Assembly (NCBI GenBank): GCA_009667805.1
Contig: CM019067.1
Location: forward strand, 163,977,073 to 164,041,072
DNA length: 64,000 bases
Direction of reading: 5' to 3'
Source: Leptobrachium leishanense
Taxonomy: Eukaryota > Chordata > Amphibia > Anura > Megophryidae
Part shown: piece by piece, positions 48,568-60,540 of the stretch
Layout: every line of letters starts with the position of its first letter
How positions within the stretch are numbered: position 1 is the first letter of the stretch
Notes under the pieces: generated by a model
Told to the model about the DNA's origin: nothing
Seen by the model: only the letters and a program-made list of their open reading frames with translations
Database searches by the model: none
Program-made: the position numbers and the translations under genes

Positions 48568-49385
48568 CCCCCTTCACTATCAAGGGATTTTTGGTGAGAA
48601 AAATATCATAACATTTATTTGAAACATGGGATGTGAAATTAACAATTAAATATAGGTAAAATAGAAGCTTCACACAGAAATTGTTATTTTGAGATAGTTA
48701 AACCATTTAAATAATTATAATTTGCTCATTTTAAATTTTTCATGTATTTGTTTATCCTTTACAGAAATATTGTTGATTTGTAAGATTTCGAGCTCTAGAT
48801 GGTGTCCCTTACCTTACACAATTTCAAACGGCATCTGCATTGTTATGATACAGGCAGATATGGCCGTTGTGTTAGATACAGCAACTGTGAGAAAGCTAAA
48901 CAATAAAAATGGTGAAATCTCCTGCTTATGGGGATTTGTAGTGATCATAATGACATTAGCAATGCAGCTTCCAAAAAATACCAATAGAATATAAAAGTAA
49001 TATCTGTACGCGGCATAATGCCTTTGAGTGGAAATCAAAGTAACACCTTGTATCTGTACTGTACAGGGATAATGAATATTATCCATTTACAGCAGTCCGT
49101 ATCCCCAAAGCTCTCCCTGTTTCTGCCCTTTCCCTATAATGATGAAATGCTGTAGTAATCTATTTGAACCTTTTGTTACAGTGAGGATTATGTTTGCTAT
49201 TTTCAGATGTTTTATGTCTCACTAGGGTGCTTGGAGAGACATAAAACAAAAGATTTTGTTTCTCCACAGGAGCAAACTAATCTTGCTTCAAAAAATGTGT
49301 GAAAATTGTCTTCTGATATGTTAATGAGTGCTTTTGAATGCATTATAATGCAAAATCAGGAAAACCCAATATTGGGTGTGAAGGG
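48568..49385. mobile_element. TTAA-type element, 818 bp
   Basis: TTAA at 48564-48567, then CCCCCTTCACTATCAAGGG. The right end is GGGTGTGAAGGGG followed by TTCA, a decayed TTAA. The termini resemble the MITEs at 5541 and 55408. The interior is AT-rich with no transposase. Confidence 0.6.
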
Positions 49386-50440
49386 GTTCATAAGATTATT
49401 GCACTAGGTAACATACCTAAGATACCAATCTTGCCCCAGCAATTCTAATTTAGAAAAAGGTTTATAAGGAATATTTTAATGGAACCCCTGACAACAGCCA
49501 CAAGCATTGTCTGTTATAGTGTGTGTGTGTGTGTGGGGGGTGATATTCTTAGCCCCCCAAAACAAACCATAACTCCGTGTCAAGCACACTGGCTCTGCAG
49601 CTTCAAGAGCACTTGCCAGCATGATTCAGTAAAACACCCCTCCTGTGGTCAGAGGACTTGCAGTTGGCTGCCATCATCTGTATGGCAATTGTGAAGTAAA
49701 TTCAAATAGTTCTCAGTATTGCCATACACATTCTACAATTTAGAATACACACGGTTCATTAATTACTTAAAAAATTTGAATAATTACAAAACTGTTACTT
49801 TTTATTTTCTGTATCATGAACCATAAAAGACAAACTAAAAAAGTGGAAATCGAGACTTAAAATATAAGATGCAGGATCAACTCTCCAAGCAAGTACACCA
49901 TTCTGCACAATCCAAGGGCTAGCAAGAAAGTCTAAGCAGCTCAAAATTTCTAAAATCTCAACGTGTTATGTTTATCTTGAATTTATTATGGTTTTATCTT
50001 TTGTCTCGTGTGTTTTTCCTGTGTAAAATATCTTACGGCTAAGGCACAAACTGATTTTTTTTTTGCAGTTTCAGAGCCTTGTTCTGAACTGTGAGTTCTG
50101 AAACCTGTTCCTGTATTTGAAAGAACTTAGTGTGTTTTGCTTAACACATACACAGAGTTTGGCCTTTCCAATGAAACCTCACTTGACCTTGTCTGGTGTA
50201 AAGATTTGAGTTGCAGCAGAGTTCCAAAGGAACCCAGACGTTCATCAGCGGCTGTTAAGGTTTATGATGGAACAATGCATAATAAAGCACTATGCCACTG
50301 CCTGCACACTTGCTGGCAACATGGAAAATGAAATGGAGCATTAATGCAGCATCATTTTCCACTTTATAATTGTAATATATATATATAATTGTAATTATAA
50401 TTTATAATTAACATTTGCGTTAAGATCGTAATTTTTCCCA
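49386..50440. other. No gene; (TG)n near 49518-49536
   Basis: Unique DNA with a TG microsatellite followed by a G-run. Confidence 0.5.
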
Positions 50441-50803
50441 CACGTTGTTGCTCAAACATTTCCCATGGCTTCAAATCGCATTTAAACATGAGCAAAAGTG
50501 GTTAAAATTAGCTCAGCGCACGGCGGTAAAATGGCTCAAAAAAACATTTTTTTGGTTAAAAACGCTTTTTTTAAAAATTTGTTTTTCATTGTTTCCTGTC
50601 CCCCAGGGCAGTACCCGGACCCACATACACCTTTTATGACCAATATCTTGCATATATGCCTTCTGGAGGGGACCTTAATTTTCAAACTTTTGAGCCCCAT
50701 TGACTTGCATTACGTTCGAATCGTGTTCGCTTTCGAATTCGAACTTTTTCAAATGTTCGAGTTCGAATGCGTACCGAACACGGGGGTGTTCGGCCCATCC
50801 CTA
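50440..50803. mobile_element. hAT right-end fragment, same family as 21571 and 22703
   Basis: Ends GGTGTTCGGCCCATCCCTA at 50803, preceded by GTTCGAGTTCGAATGCG, matching the inverted left end of hAT B. The left end of this copy is missing, so its start is approximate. Confidence 0.65.
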
Positions 50804-52705
50804 ATTTTAAATCAGGGTAATGAGGAAAATAAAAGTACAAGGGGCACAATTAAAATAGGGAACACAAAAGCACTATTTTAAAATCAAGTTAGGTGAGCGT
50901 TCTAACAATTTAAGTGCAGTCTACATGAGCACCAAGTTGAGTGAACTTAATTATGTAAGTACACTGTATAAACACAAAGTTAGGTGGACTTAACATTTTA
51001 AGTACAGTCTACATGAGCACCACGTTAAGTGAACTTAAATATACAAGTTTTAGGAGCCTCTATTACTCAATTAATTTGAGGGAATGAGTTTACTCATGTG
51101 AGTTCAATCAACTACTTAGGGTTTTCAGGGTATGTATATTAACCAGGGCTGCTATTTACTGGAAGAACTTTAAATCAACTGGGAGAACAATTGATAACAA
51201 ACAACCCCACAAACACAGGGCTTTGGTACCGTATAAAAGTACAGATCTTACAGTTGTTGCATGATATAATGCATAATGTGGCCAGTGGCTTGATTATACT
51301 TAGCAAGTTTTTATAAGATGAGCAATGTGTAACCTGCCTTTTATTAAAAATTTTATCCTGGTGTTACTTTGTAAATTATGTGATATGTTTATATCTGCCA
51401 GGACAAATGACCTACAAAAGATGGTTTAATTTAAACTGCACGACACAGTCATATCATCAAAACAAGCTGAAAGACATGTAACACCTTTGCCTTGGCTTTG
51501 TCACTAGGATGAGAAAAAAACAAATACCAGTTCTTTACTTGTGAATTATAATTAAATAGTTCAAAGAGAAGGAATCTGCATATGCTGGTTCTGTAAACAA
51601 TGCTATCTTAACATCCTTCCAATTTTCAAAAACCACATAAAATTAATTATATTTCCAATTTATGCTTTGCTTTTCTCCATATTGAATTATATTGTGCACA
51701 CTGTTAATGATTTTTTCATCTTTAATTATAGAATCTCATGATGGAAAAATTATATTTTCCACTGAGCCTTAATTTAAAAAAGTAACAATATTATTAATAT
51801 GCCAAAATCCATAAAACATGGTACACTTGTATTGCTAGTTATACTTTCTACATTTTTATTGGAGAATCAACAGGGTTAGCTTTTCAATATAAACTTTGAA
51901 AAAGAAAACATTTCAATATGCCTTGCAGTTACCAAATATTATAATAAATGCAAACTGTTAACACATAATTTAATGGCGGCAGCTTTGTATTGCATCAAGC
52001 TGCTGCTCTCTTTTTTCGAATAGAGGAAACTTTAATAATAGCATCTGTTTTTCCTAATACAATCAGTTATTTTTCTGGAATACTAATTATCAATTGAAGA
52101 ACTGTGTAAATCAGGAATAGAAAAGTGCTGCTAAGTTTGATATTAGAACAAAGTTTATTTTTGATAGCAGTGACTGCTACACTGCCTATTTTCATTTAAG
52201 AAACATATAAGGTGTTTTGGAGATATAGATGTGGCCAAGAGAAGTGGTACCCTTGCATTTTAACCAGAAAATGCCCAGTGCTCTTCTAAAAGAGAAACAC
52301 CAACATCTGACTAGAGTTTGCCAAAAAAATGTGGACAAGCCATAATCCTCCTGGAAGAATGTCCATTGGACAGACAAATGAAAGAAGAGGTTTTTGGCAA
52401 ATGAGAACAACTTCATGTTTACAGATGGAAAAAATAAGCTTTTGCTGAAAAGAACACCAACTCTTCATGAAACATAAGGGGCTATTCAAAGAGAGACGAA
52501 CTGGCTCCGGAATTGTATTGAACAGTGAATTTCCACATACAGTGCAAGTTTGTGGCCATTTGGCTATTCAAAAAGCAGGCAGTTCACCAAACTCCATTGT
52601 TTTACTGTTTTAAGTAATATATATATATATAATAAATCACAAATGCACATTCTGGTCTATTATATATGAAATAAAGAATGATGGATACATAAGACTTGTG
52701 GCCAA
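50804..52705. other. No gene; short direct repeats and a MITE scrap
   Basis: 50885-51050 holds two copies of about 85 bp (CAAGTTAGGTG... and CAAAGTTAGGTG..., each with AGTCTACATGAGCACCA). 52480-52590 is a scrap of the GGGTTATTC MITE family (GGGGCTATTCAAAGAGAG, AGGCAGTTCACCAAA). The rest is AT-rich unique DNA. Confidence 0.5.
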
Positions 52706-52715
52706 ACCTGTATTT

Positions 52716-53215
52716 TTTTTTATTAAAAAAAATCGTAAAACACAGTACAGATTCAGTCGTGCAACAGTATAGTTAGCAATAAAGATACAACCACTATCTG
52801 TTGCTGGTATAGTCCGACAGCATATAATACAAGATGCAAAGCACAAGTGTACTAATAAGAAATAAAAAGAGTAATACAGCTCGCGTCTGCAAGGTCATTC
52901 GGGTCTGTCAGGCAAACACCCCCCCCCCGGGGTTATCTAAACTAGAGAGATGTGGGCTCTGCAACCCAGTATTTGGCAGACCGTGCCTCAGGATGCGGTG
53001 CCAGAGCATAATCTGGCACGTGTAATAGTAAAGAAAGAAGAATAGAAGAGAGAACAGAGTAAAGAGAGATTGAAGAGGGAAGGGGTTAAAGAAGGGAGGC
53101 CAGAAAATACACAGGGGAACATGAAAGGAAAGGGAGGTAACATAGGGGGATGGCAAGGAGGCGGCACTAAACCCCTCGCACCTCCCGGATCACCTAGCAA
53201 CATCTTACGAGCCAC
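52716..53215 (-). mobile_element. 5'-truncated retroposon, probably L1-like
   Basis: Flanked by the perfect 10-bp duplication ACCTGTATTT (52706-52715 and 53216-53225). On the minus strand it ends in GATTTTTTTTAATAAAAAAA, an A-rich tail next to the duplication. That is the signature of target-primed insertion. The body has no open frame and probably is 3' UTR. L1-like is an inference from the tail. Confidence 0.7.
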
Positions 53216-53324
53216 ACCTGTATTTGATGTTGAAATGAAGTGCTATTTCTCATAGTAAACATACTGTTGACAACCTTACAGGTTTAAATGGCTTTACAGA
53301 TTTTTCTTTACTACATTAATGATG

Positions 53325-53590
53325 TTACATAGAGATGTATAGTAATATAGTTTGAAAAAGACCAATGTCCGTGAAGTTCAACATCTTAAACTTCCCCACA
53401 GCTGCTGTTGATCCAAAATATGGCATTCAAAATCATTTTACAATTGTGCCCAAAAGGGAAAAACACCAGATTTCACATTGAAACATCAAGCAATGCCTTA
53501 TTAATTTATATTATATATCCATTTATATCATATTTTGTCAGAATCGCATCCAGACCTTTTGTAAGGGCCTCAAATGAGCTTTAATAATAG
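53325..53590 (-). mobile_element. Old CR1 3'-end fragment
   Basis: On the minus strand it ends with the CR1 tail: reverse complement of 'tatagtaatatagtttgaaaaagac' and 'ccgtgaagttcaacat', equivalent to the tail at 3050-3101. Heavily diverged. Confidence 0.6.
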
Positions 53591-53694
53591 AAAGGAATTT
53601 TCTTATTTTTATTGTTCTTATTGTAAAAAAAGGTATTTTTTGCAGATGACATAATCTTTCCTACAAACTCAGTGGATGACGTTGTGTCCTTTAA

Positions 53695-54053
53695 CCCCTT
53701 AGTGACCGGGCGGTTTTACACAAATCCGTCCTTTAGTGACCGCTGCTGTTTTTACGTTTCTGCGCTGCTCGTGTTTAGATCAAATTTTCCTCTTACTCGT
53801 TTATTCAACCCACACATATTATACACCCTTTTTCCCGCCATTAAATGGACTTTCTAGAAATACCATTATTTCCATCATATCCAATAATTTAATATAAAAA
53901 AAATATGAAATATGATGAAAAAAATGGTAAAAACACACTTTTTCGTAATTTAATCCCCTAAAGCTATAACCACCAATAAAGACCCCGGCTAAATAGTTTC
54001 CAAATTTTATCCCGAGAATAGAAATACCCAATCTTTACATGATTTTACCTTTT
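53695..54053. mobile_element. Terminal piece of the 10896-17447 piggyBac-like family
   Basis: TTAA at 53691-53694, then CCCCTTAGTGACCGGGCGG. The next 350 bases follow, in reverse orientation, the right end of the 6.55-kb element (GACCGCTGCTGTTTTTACG, ATTTTCCTCTTACTCGTTT, CACACATATT). Together with the next entry this can be read as one 1.22-kb deletion derivative carrying both family ends (53695-54917), or as a fragment abutting a complete smaller element. Confidence 0.75.
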
Positions 54054-54057
54054 AACC

Positions 54058-54917
54058 CTTTCACTGCTGAGCCAGTTCACCTATGTGCGCTGCGCTCATT
54101 CTGACCATTTTGTGCTAATCATTTTTAGATGACAGCCTAGGTCCTATTTAATTAAACTCCCCCCAGACAAAAAAAACTTTAAATAAAAAAACATTTTTTT
54201 ATTTAATTTAATTTTTTTTTTATTTAATTTTTTTTTTACATTTCTTTTTAAAACCAAACCTGGTCATGTTTGGTATCATTTGAAAGGCCATAACCAGGCC
54301 TTTCAAATGATGGCAAATATGACCATCTAGCTGCCATGGATCGGGAGATAAAGGGATCCTTAGGATCCCCTTATCTCTACATGGCAGCTAGAGGGTTAAC
54401 TGGCCCACTGACATCCTCACACATATGGTGAGGTTGTCAGTGGGTGGGGGGGACCTGGAGGCTTGGCTGACATCCAAGATGTCAGCCCCCCTCCAGGTTT
54501 GAATCACGTTTTGGCGCCAATTGGCGCCGCAACGTGATCCGGCGGCAAAATGGTTAATGCCATACACCGCTGGAAAGGGGAGGCTCTCCCCTCTCCAGCG
54601 GTGCAAACGGCATCTCCCTAGCTTCAATGGTTGGGGAGATAGAGGGCTCCGAAGGAGCCCCCCCTCCCCTCCATTGAAACACATGGGGGCACCTTCTGAT
54701 GACGTCACCACGCAGCGTGGCGACGTCATCAGCCTCGCCTGCCCATGTAAATCACATGGGCAGGCTTCCTCCCTGTCAGATCGACGTGGGATCCAACGAG
54801 GGAGGTGAGTATCGGGCGGGAGGGGGATTTGGCGCCGCTGACGTACCCTGTACGTCATTGGGTCTAAGGGAGACCCGAACACAGGACGTACAGGGTACGT
54901 CAGCGGTCGGGAAGGGG
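54058..54917. mobile_element. TTAA hairpin-chain element, 860 bp
   Basis: TTAA at 54054-54057 and 54918-54921. Left end CCCTTTCACTGCTGAGCC, right end inverse CCCCTTCCCGACCGCTGACG. Hairpins include GGTATCATTTGAAAGGCC (54272-54310), GGCTGACATC/GATGTCAGCC (54465-54487) nested in CCTGGAG/CTCCAGG (54454-54497), GGCGCC, and a 20-bp-arm near-terminal hairpin at 54837-54904. The near-terminal part is homologous to the left end of the 6.55-kb element at 10896. Confidence 0.75.
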
Positions 54918-54921
54918 TTAA

Positions 54922-55403
54922 AAAGTCCTGTTAATGAATAGCTCAGCATAGAGCTCTTTCTATTGACTCTGTATGTATTGGAAACATGCAACCATACATT
55001 CTACCTTTTTCCAAGTGCAATTCTTATTAGTTTCTCTGCAAAATTAAAACCCTACCATTTCTTTTACTAGTTTTGGAGCTCACATAATCACTTTCGACAG
55101 CTACTAAGTATCTTTCTTCAATTCAATGTCCAAAACTACACAGCATACCCAGATGGAGTCTTATAGAGACGTAAAATACATTTTCATCACTTGAACCAAT
55201 GCTTTTTTTTATATACATGATGGGACTTCACTTGCTTTAGCAGCTGCTGTCTGGCATTACACAATGCTATGAAGTTTATTGTCTACATTATACTCATATT
55301 TTTTCCACTCAAAACCACATCCAGGTCATTCCTTTACACTTCAGGATATAGGTTGCATTATTATTTTTTTGCCCTAAATTGGATAACTTTACATTTATCT
55401 ATA
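54922..55403. other. No gene seen
   Basis: AT-rich DNA; an 87-residue open frame at 55269 has no recognisable motif. Confidence 0.45.
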
Positions 55404-55407
55404 TTAA

Positions 55408-55841
55408 CCCCTTCACTACCGATAGAGATATATTGGGCTTCAAAGGGACCATCTGGTGCCCCGTTATCGAGAGATCTCAGTATGCTGATCTTCAGTCCAA
55501 AAGCAAATGAAAACTCATTTGGTGCAAACTAATTTTGTTGGCTTTTGGGTTGCAGAAGGTGCCCCCAAAGTTTTAGCCCTGTGGGCAGAATGCCCAAAGA
55601 GCTAAAACTGTAAAAACAGCTGCTCATAGCTCTGAAATATTGGGCTTTCAGTAGCTTTCAGCAGCCGATGCAGGGAAAAATAGACCAGCCACTAAAACCT
55701 CTAACTCTATTTGGCTGTAGATGGCATCATCTACTGGCCGAAAATAGGTATAAACTCAATTATTTCTTACTTTAAAATGATTTTTTCAAAAAACCACTGG
55801 TTTATGACATTGTTTTTTGGAACACTTGGTAAAGAAGGGGG
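55408..55841. mobile_element. TTAA-flanked MITE, second copy
   Basis: TTAA at 55404-55407 and 55842-55845, both intact. Ends CCCCTTCACTACC and inverse CCCCCTTCTTTACC. Inverted relative to the copy at 5541-5996, with matching interior (ATGCCCA/TGGGCAT and GCAGCCGATG blocks). Confidence 0.8.
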
Positions 55842-55845
55842 TTAA

Positions 55846-56478
55846 ACTCATCTGGGACTTCCCTAGATTAGAATAGTATTCCAGCAGTATGACAATGCTT
55901 AATGACATAAATATTTATTAAACTGTCAGATTTATCAAACCGGAATCCGACATATTACACAGGTAATTACTGATTCTAAGGCTGAGCTACAACTCAGAAT
56001 ATCAGAATGCTAGTCTAAAGTTCACAAAGATAAAGTTTTTAGACAAATGGGATGCACAAACACTGCAATGAGGGAACATGGAACACCATTAATATGTTTC
56101 TTTGATTTGTCAAATTGTTAACAAATCCCACAAACCCTACATATACACCCCAGAATAGTGTGTCATATTCTGGCCACTAGTTGCAAATGTCACCTCTCAG
56201 TCAGTGGGAACCAGTTCCTTCCTACCATTCAGTAGGAATGACCAAACTCTGCACATTATGGACCTACATATTCTTCATAACAACTTCATATTTATAATCA
56301 TAGAATAAATTATGAAAAAGAAATGCATTAATGTTCATTTTGCTTACAACAAAATTAAACACCACCATCATCCTAGATTTAGGACCCTTTTGATCTATCC
56401 TGACAACAGCTGTTGATCAGCAATAGATGCTTCACTTGCACATTTTAAAAGCATTTTCTGTCAGTTCAAGATGTTTAA
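55846..56478. other. No gene seen
   Basis: AT-rich unique DNA. Confidence 0.5.
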
Positions 56479-56906
56479 GGCTGGGGTCAGACCAGCGCAC
56501 TTTTAACGTGCGTTCTGGCGCACATAATTACGGCCGCACTAGCAGCAGATGACGGGCAATGACGGCCAATATACGATGTACGGCTGCACAAAAGTCCAGC
56601 CGTGCAACGCAAGTGGAATTTGAACGCATTTTTTTGAGAACGCTGAACCGCTAGTACTGACATACTGAGTGCGCAGCTGCGGCATAGCGGCGTGTTTGCA
56701 TGATTAGGAGATGTCAGACGCTGCTAATGTCCAGCCTACATAATGTCCAGACGCAAAAAGAGTTTTATTGACGATCCGTACAAAATCACGCCCGAAAATG
56801 CGTGTCGTCTGACCGTTTTTGCGCATTCCGTAAAAAAAATACGTCAATGCGTTCGGACGCACTTTTTCACGTTCGCGGGGAAAAATGCTTTCGTCTGACC
56901 CTAGCC
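56479..56906. mobile_element. Harbinger-like MITE, copy 2
   Basis: Ends GGCTGGGGTCAGAC and GTCTGACCCTAGCC, flanked by TAA at 56476-56478 and 56907-56909. It matches 37361-37787 along its whole length (CACGGCC, GACGGCCAATATACGA, AACGCAAGTGGAA). Confidence 0.75.
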
Positions 56907-56927
56907 TAAAGGGGTGCTCCGGTTAAT

Positions 56928-57241
56928 GGCACTTCTAAATGAGGCTACCATGGGCTGTTCTGAATAAGGATACTAGGTACGATCAATAATTAGCAAATGT
57001 TAGATATTTTTAATTTCCTGTATGAATATATAAATATACTGGGATTCAAATACATACCTTAGTCAGTATGCCTTCTTTTTTAAGTTTTCATACTATAGGC
57101 ATGTTGACTAAATATGTATTTGAATCACAATATATTTATATATTCATACAGGAAATTAAAAATATCTAACATTTGCTAATTATTGATCGTACCTAGTATC
57201 CTCATTCAGAACAGCCCACGGTAGTCTCATTTAGAAGTGCC
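56928..57241. repeat. Foldback element, 145-bp arms
   Basis: Left arm 56928-57072 and right arm 57098-57241 are inverse copies with fewer than ten differences; the loop is about 25 bases. Arms begin GGCACTTCTAAATGAG. A transcript would form a long hairpin. Confidence 0.92.
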
Positions 57242-58002
57242 CATAAGCTGAGTCCTAGACATTTCCTCTAGAAGCTTGCCTATGGAATTTTAATTAAAAG
57301 CATACATCCTTTATAGCTCTTGTGTTACCGTTACTAAGCAGAAGTAGAAAAGAGCGCAAAACTCTGTAACTTGGCAGAATATAGAAAGAAAGTTTCTTTG
57401 TGTTGTCAGTTTTAATTACATTTGATGTATGTGGTGGGCTGAACTGTGAAAATGATGTCTGATGTTGAAACGGTTTATTGGTCTGTAATCCAAGACTCTC
57501 TATGTCCGTCCTACTGCAATAAAAAGTGTTCTGATTTCTGAGTTCAGAATAGAGAAAGATTTTACAACAGCATGTTGTCTGTCTCTCTGTTCTCCACTTA
57601 AGTTAATTTTTTTTGTCCTCATTTGAGCAAGCGAGAAGCAACAAATCTCCTACACTACATTGCATGACTCGGCCAGTCCTGCTGATGATTTTGCTGAAAC
57701 CATTTCAGCAAAGTTTGCATGTGTGTCAATAAGACATCTTAACGGAAGGGTCTCCATTTTTTGATTATTAGTGACACAGAGATGCCCAATTAATTTCATG
57801 TGTTCTTACCCCAACATGAGGGAGCATACGGTTTAACAAATATTCATTGTAGTGCTCATAAACTTAAATTCCAATAATATGATTTATGTAACAATCAAAG
57901 GATGCATGCATGGTTCTAATTTCCATGTCTCCATGATGTCTAGTAGAAGACATTCCCTAACTTTAATACAACACATACATTTCACTCAAAAACTCAGACT
58001 AA
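57242..58002. other. No gene seen
   Basis: AT-rich unique DNA. Confidence 0.5.
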
Positions 58003-58185
58003 CAGGGTCATTCAGAGAAAGGTGAAACTCTGGAGAACTTTTGGAGAAGTGAAAATTCTAGGTCAAAATAGTCAAACCAGAAAAGATTCTCCCATTTATC
58101 TCACTTTCCAAATCAGCTATATTGACCTAGAATTTTCACTTCTCCAAACGTTCTCCAGAGTATCACCTTTCTCTGAATAACCCTG
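58003..58185. mobile_element. Small palindromic MITE, copy 2
   Basis: Ends CAGGGTCATTCAGAGAAAGG and inverse. Shares AACTCTGGAGAACTTTTGG and TGACCTAGAATTTTCACTTC with 32313-32470. No target duplication recognised. Confidence 0.75.
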
Positions 58186-59025
58186 GAAGTTATCTTTTTC
58201 TAGCTAGCTTCATCTTCATGTTTTGTTAAAAAAACCCTGACATCATTTCAAATTTCTATTGTTTCATCATTTTATTTTTTCTCTGCTGTGAGTTACTCGT
58301 ATTTATGGATATCTTTTTGCTTATTTCTAATAATTCTTTTGTAATGCATTCATCAAAATAGAGCTGTCGTAAATCTGGATTTTCTTTGCTTTCAGATAAA
58401 ATGGAAAGGAAAATATATACAATCATAGAAGAAAATGAATAGATTTTACTCTGTACTAGTAATAACTTCTTTTTATTGTTTGAATGATAACAGATTTCTT
58501 AGACTATATATGTAACACATGTTGTGTAAAAAAAATATTGATTACAAAGGTATAATTACTCATTAGTTTCTTTTCTTCTTGCTCTTTTCATCTTTTTTTA
58601 AAGTAGTCCTGATAATTAGAATTTTCAAAACAGGTCTTTTGGTGCTTGTCCAATTTTGCATCTATATTTATATAATAATTATCTCTGTAGCTCACTGTAA
58701 TTATTCTTTTGATTTTCCTTGCACATCACAAACTATTTATTAAGAAACATTAATACATTCAAGTGAAAAGGGGGTGAAATCCCACTGTACTTGGAAATCA
58801 AAAACATTGATAAAACATTTTCAGTAACAGCTGGTTTAGATATTTTTATATTTTACAAGTTTATTACTCATACAGTATATATATATATATATGTTGTTCC
58901 TATTAACCTATTTTTTATCGATGGAGACCTGAAGTACTTTAATAATAAACAAACAAAAAAACCTAGGTACTAATTTTCATCATAGCATTTGCTTTAACAT
59001 TCTGTAATATATATAATGGTAGATA
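58186..59025. other. No gene; short (TA)n near 58877-58893
   Basis: AT-rich unique DNA. Confidence 0.5.
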
Positions 59026-59165
59026 AAAGTTAGATTGTAAGCTCTTGGGCAGGGTCCGCTCTCCTTCTGTTCTGTGTGTTTTAACTTGTATGGACATTTG
59101 TTATTCTGCCTCTCCAATTGTACAGCACTACGGAACTTGCTAGCTCTTTTTATACATACCTGTAA
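59026..59165 (+). repeat. Retroposon 3'-end fragment
   Basis: AGATTGTAAGCTCTTGGGCAGG and TGTACAGCACTACGGAAC are a repeat tail that I recognise as very common in frog genomes. A related tail scrap is at 62213-62268. Confidence 0.5.
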
Positions 59166-59850
59166 ATGTATGAACTAACATAAGCGGTGCGCGGTCCGGA
59201 CCTCAGACTGGGGATCCTGAGGAATTGAATATTAGCATCTCTGCAACTGTAAAAGCAAAACACACTCATCCACTGACTCGCTCATAAACTCACGCGCTCT
59301 CACACACAGACTCACTCACCCACTGACATGCTCACTTGTGCTCTTTCATGACTTTCATATATATTGAGTATCTCAAAGACCCTCACACAGTCACTCACTC
59401 TCACACTCTTGTGCTGTCTCTTGTGTGCGCTCTCACTGCACCTTTACTTGTGCTTTTCTCTGCTTTATCGTGCAAAAAAAAAAAATTGCCGCTTGGAGCG
59501 GTTGCTCCAAACCACTCTATGGTCGGGCCGGCCCTGCGAAAATCCCCAGAGCTGTCAAACACCTTAATTTCACAGAACTTACACACAAACAAAAAATACA
59601 GCACCGGCGCAGCAGGAGATGCCACGTTGTGAAGCTTTTCCTGTCAGTGTTTGGGGCGGCAGTGTTGTGAAATGTCAGCATTTGGTGCGGCATTGTTGTG
59701 AAATAAGCGTTTCTTGGCGGTGCATCAGTTACATATTCAAAATGATTAGCAGGGTGCCTGTGGCACGGATGTTACTTATTCTGTGCCAAACTGAGCGATG
59801 GGCCTAAAAACAAATGTTGAATAGTAATAGCATCCCATGCCAAGCAAATC
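59166..59850. other. No gene recognised
   Basis: Several short overlapping open frames with no motif. 59672-59850 contains one copy of a 'tttgg(t/c)g(c/g)gg...catcagttacatattcaaaatga' block repeated at 60229-60330. Confidence 0.45.
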
Positions 59851-60540
59851 CATGGTTGCTGTGGTTACCTGGTTGCCATGATTACCATGTTGCCATAGTT
59901 ACTATAGTGCCATGTTGCTATGGTTAAAATGGTTGCCTTGGTTACCTGGTTGACATGGTTACTATGTTGCCGTGGTTACCTGGTTGTCGTGGTTACTATG
60001 TTGTCATGGTTAACATATTGCCATGGTTACCAGGGTTGCTATGGTTACCATGGTTGTCATGGTTACCTGGTTGCCATGGATACCAAGGTTGCCATGGTTG
60101 CTATATTGCCATTGTTCCCATGTTTGCTGAGGTTATCTGGTTGCCATGGTTGAAGTGGTTACCTGGTCACCGTGTTTACTATGTTGCCATGGTTGCCATG
60201 GTAACCATGTTGCCATGGTTGTTGCTGAAATGTCAGCATTTGTTGGCGCTGCATCAGTTACATATTCAAAATGAATAGCATGGTACCTGTGGCTCAGATG
60301 GCACGCCATCCCATGCCAAGTAAATCAATGGTTGTCATGGTTACCATGTTGCCATGGTTACAGAGGTTGCCTTGGTTACTATGTTGCCATGGTTTTCATG
60401 GTTACCAAGGTTGGCATGGTTACTATATTGCCATTGCTACCATGGTTGCTGTGGTTACCTGGTTGCCATGGTTACCATGTTGCCATTGTTTCCTGGTTGC
60501 CTTGGGAACCATGTTGCCGTGGTTACCTGGTTGTCATGGG
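59851..60540. repeat. Minisatellite of GTTGCC/GTTACC half-sites
   Basis: Repeats GGTTGCCATG and GGTTACC(A/T)TG at a spacing of roughly 9-16 bases through two blocks (59851-60225 and 60330-60540), separated by a 100-bp block that also precedes the first. At 60192-60205 the sequence is the perfect inverted pair GTTGCCATGGTAAC. Long open frames here encode only repeats (MVTMLPWLPGCHGY-type) and are artefacts of the array. Confidence 0.88.
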
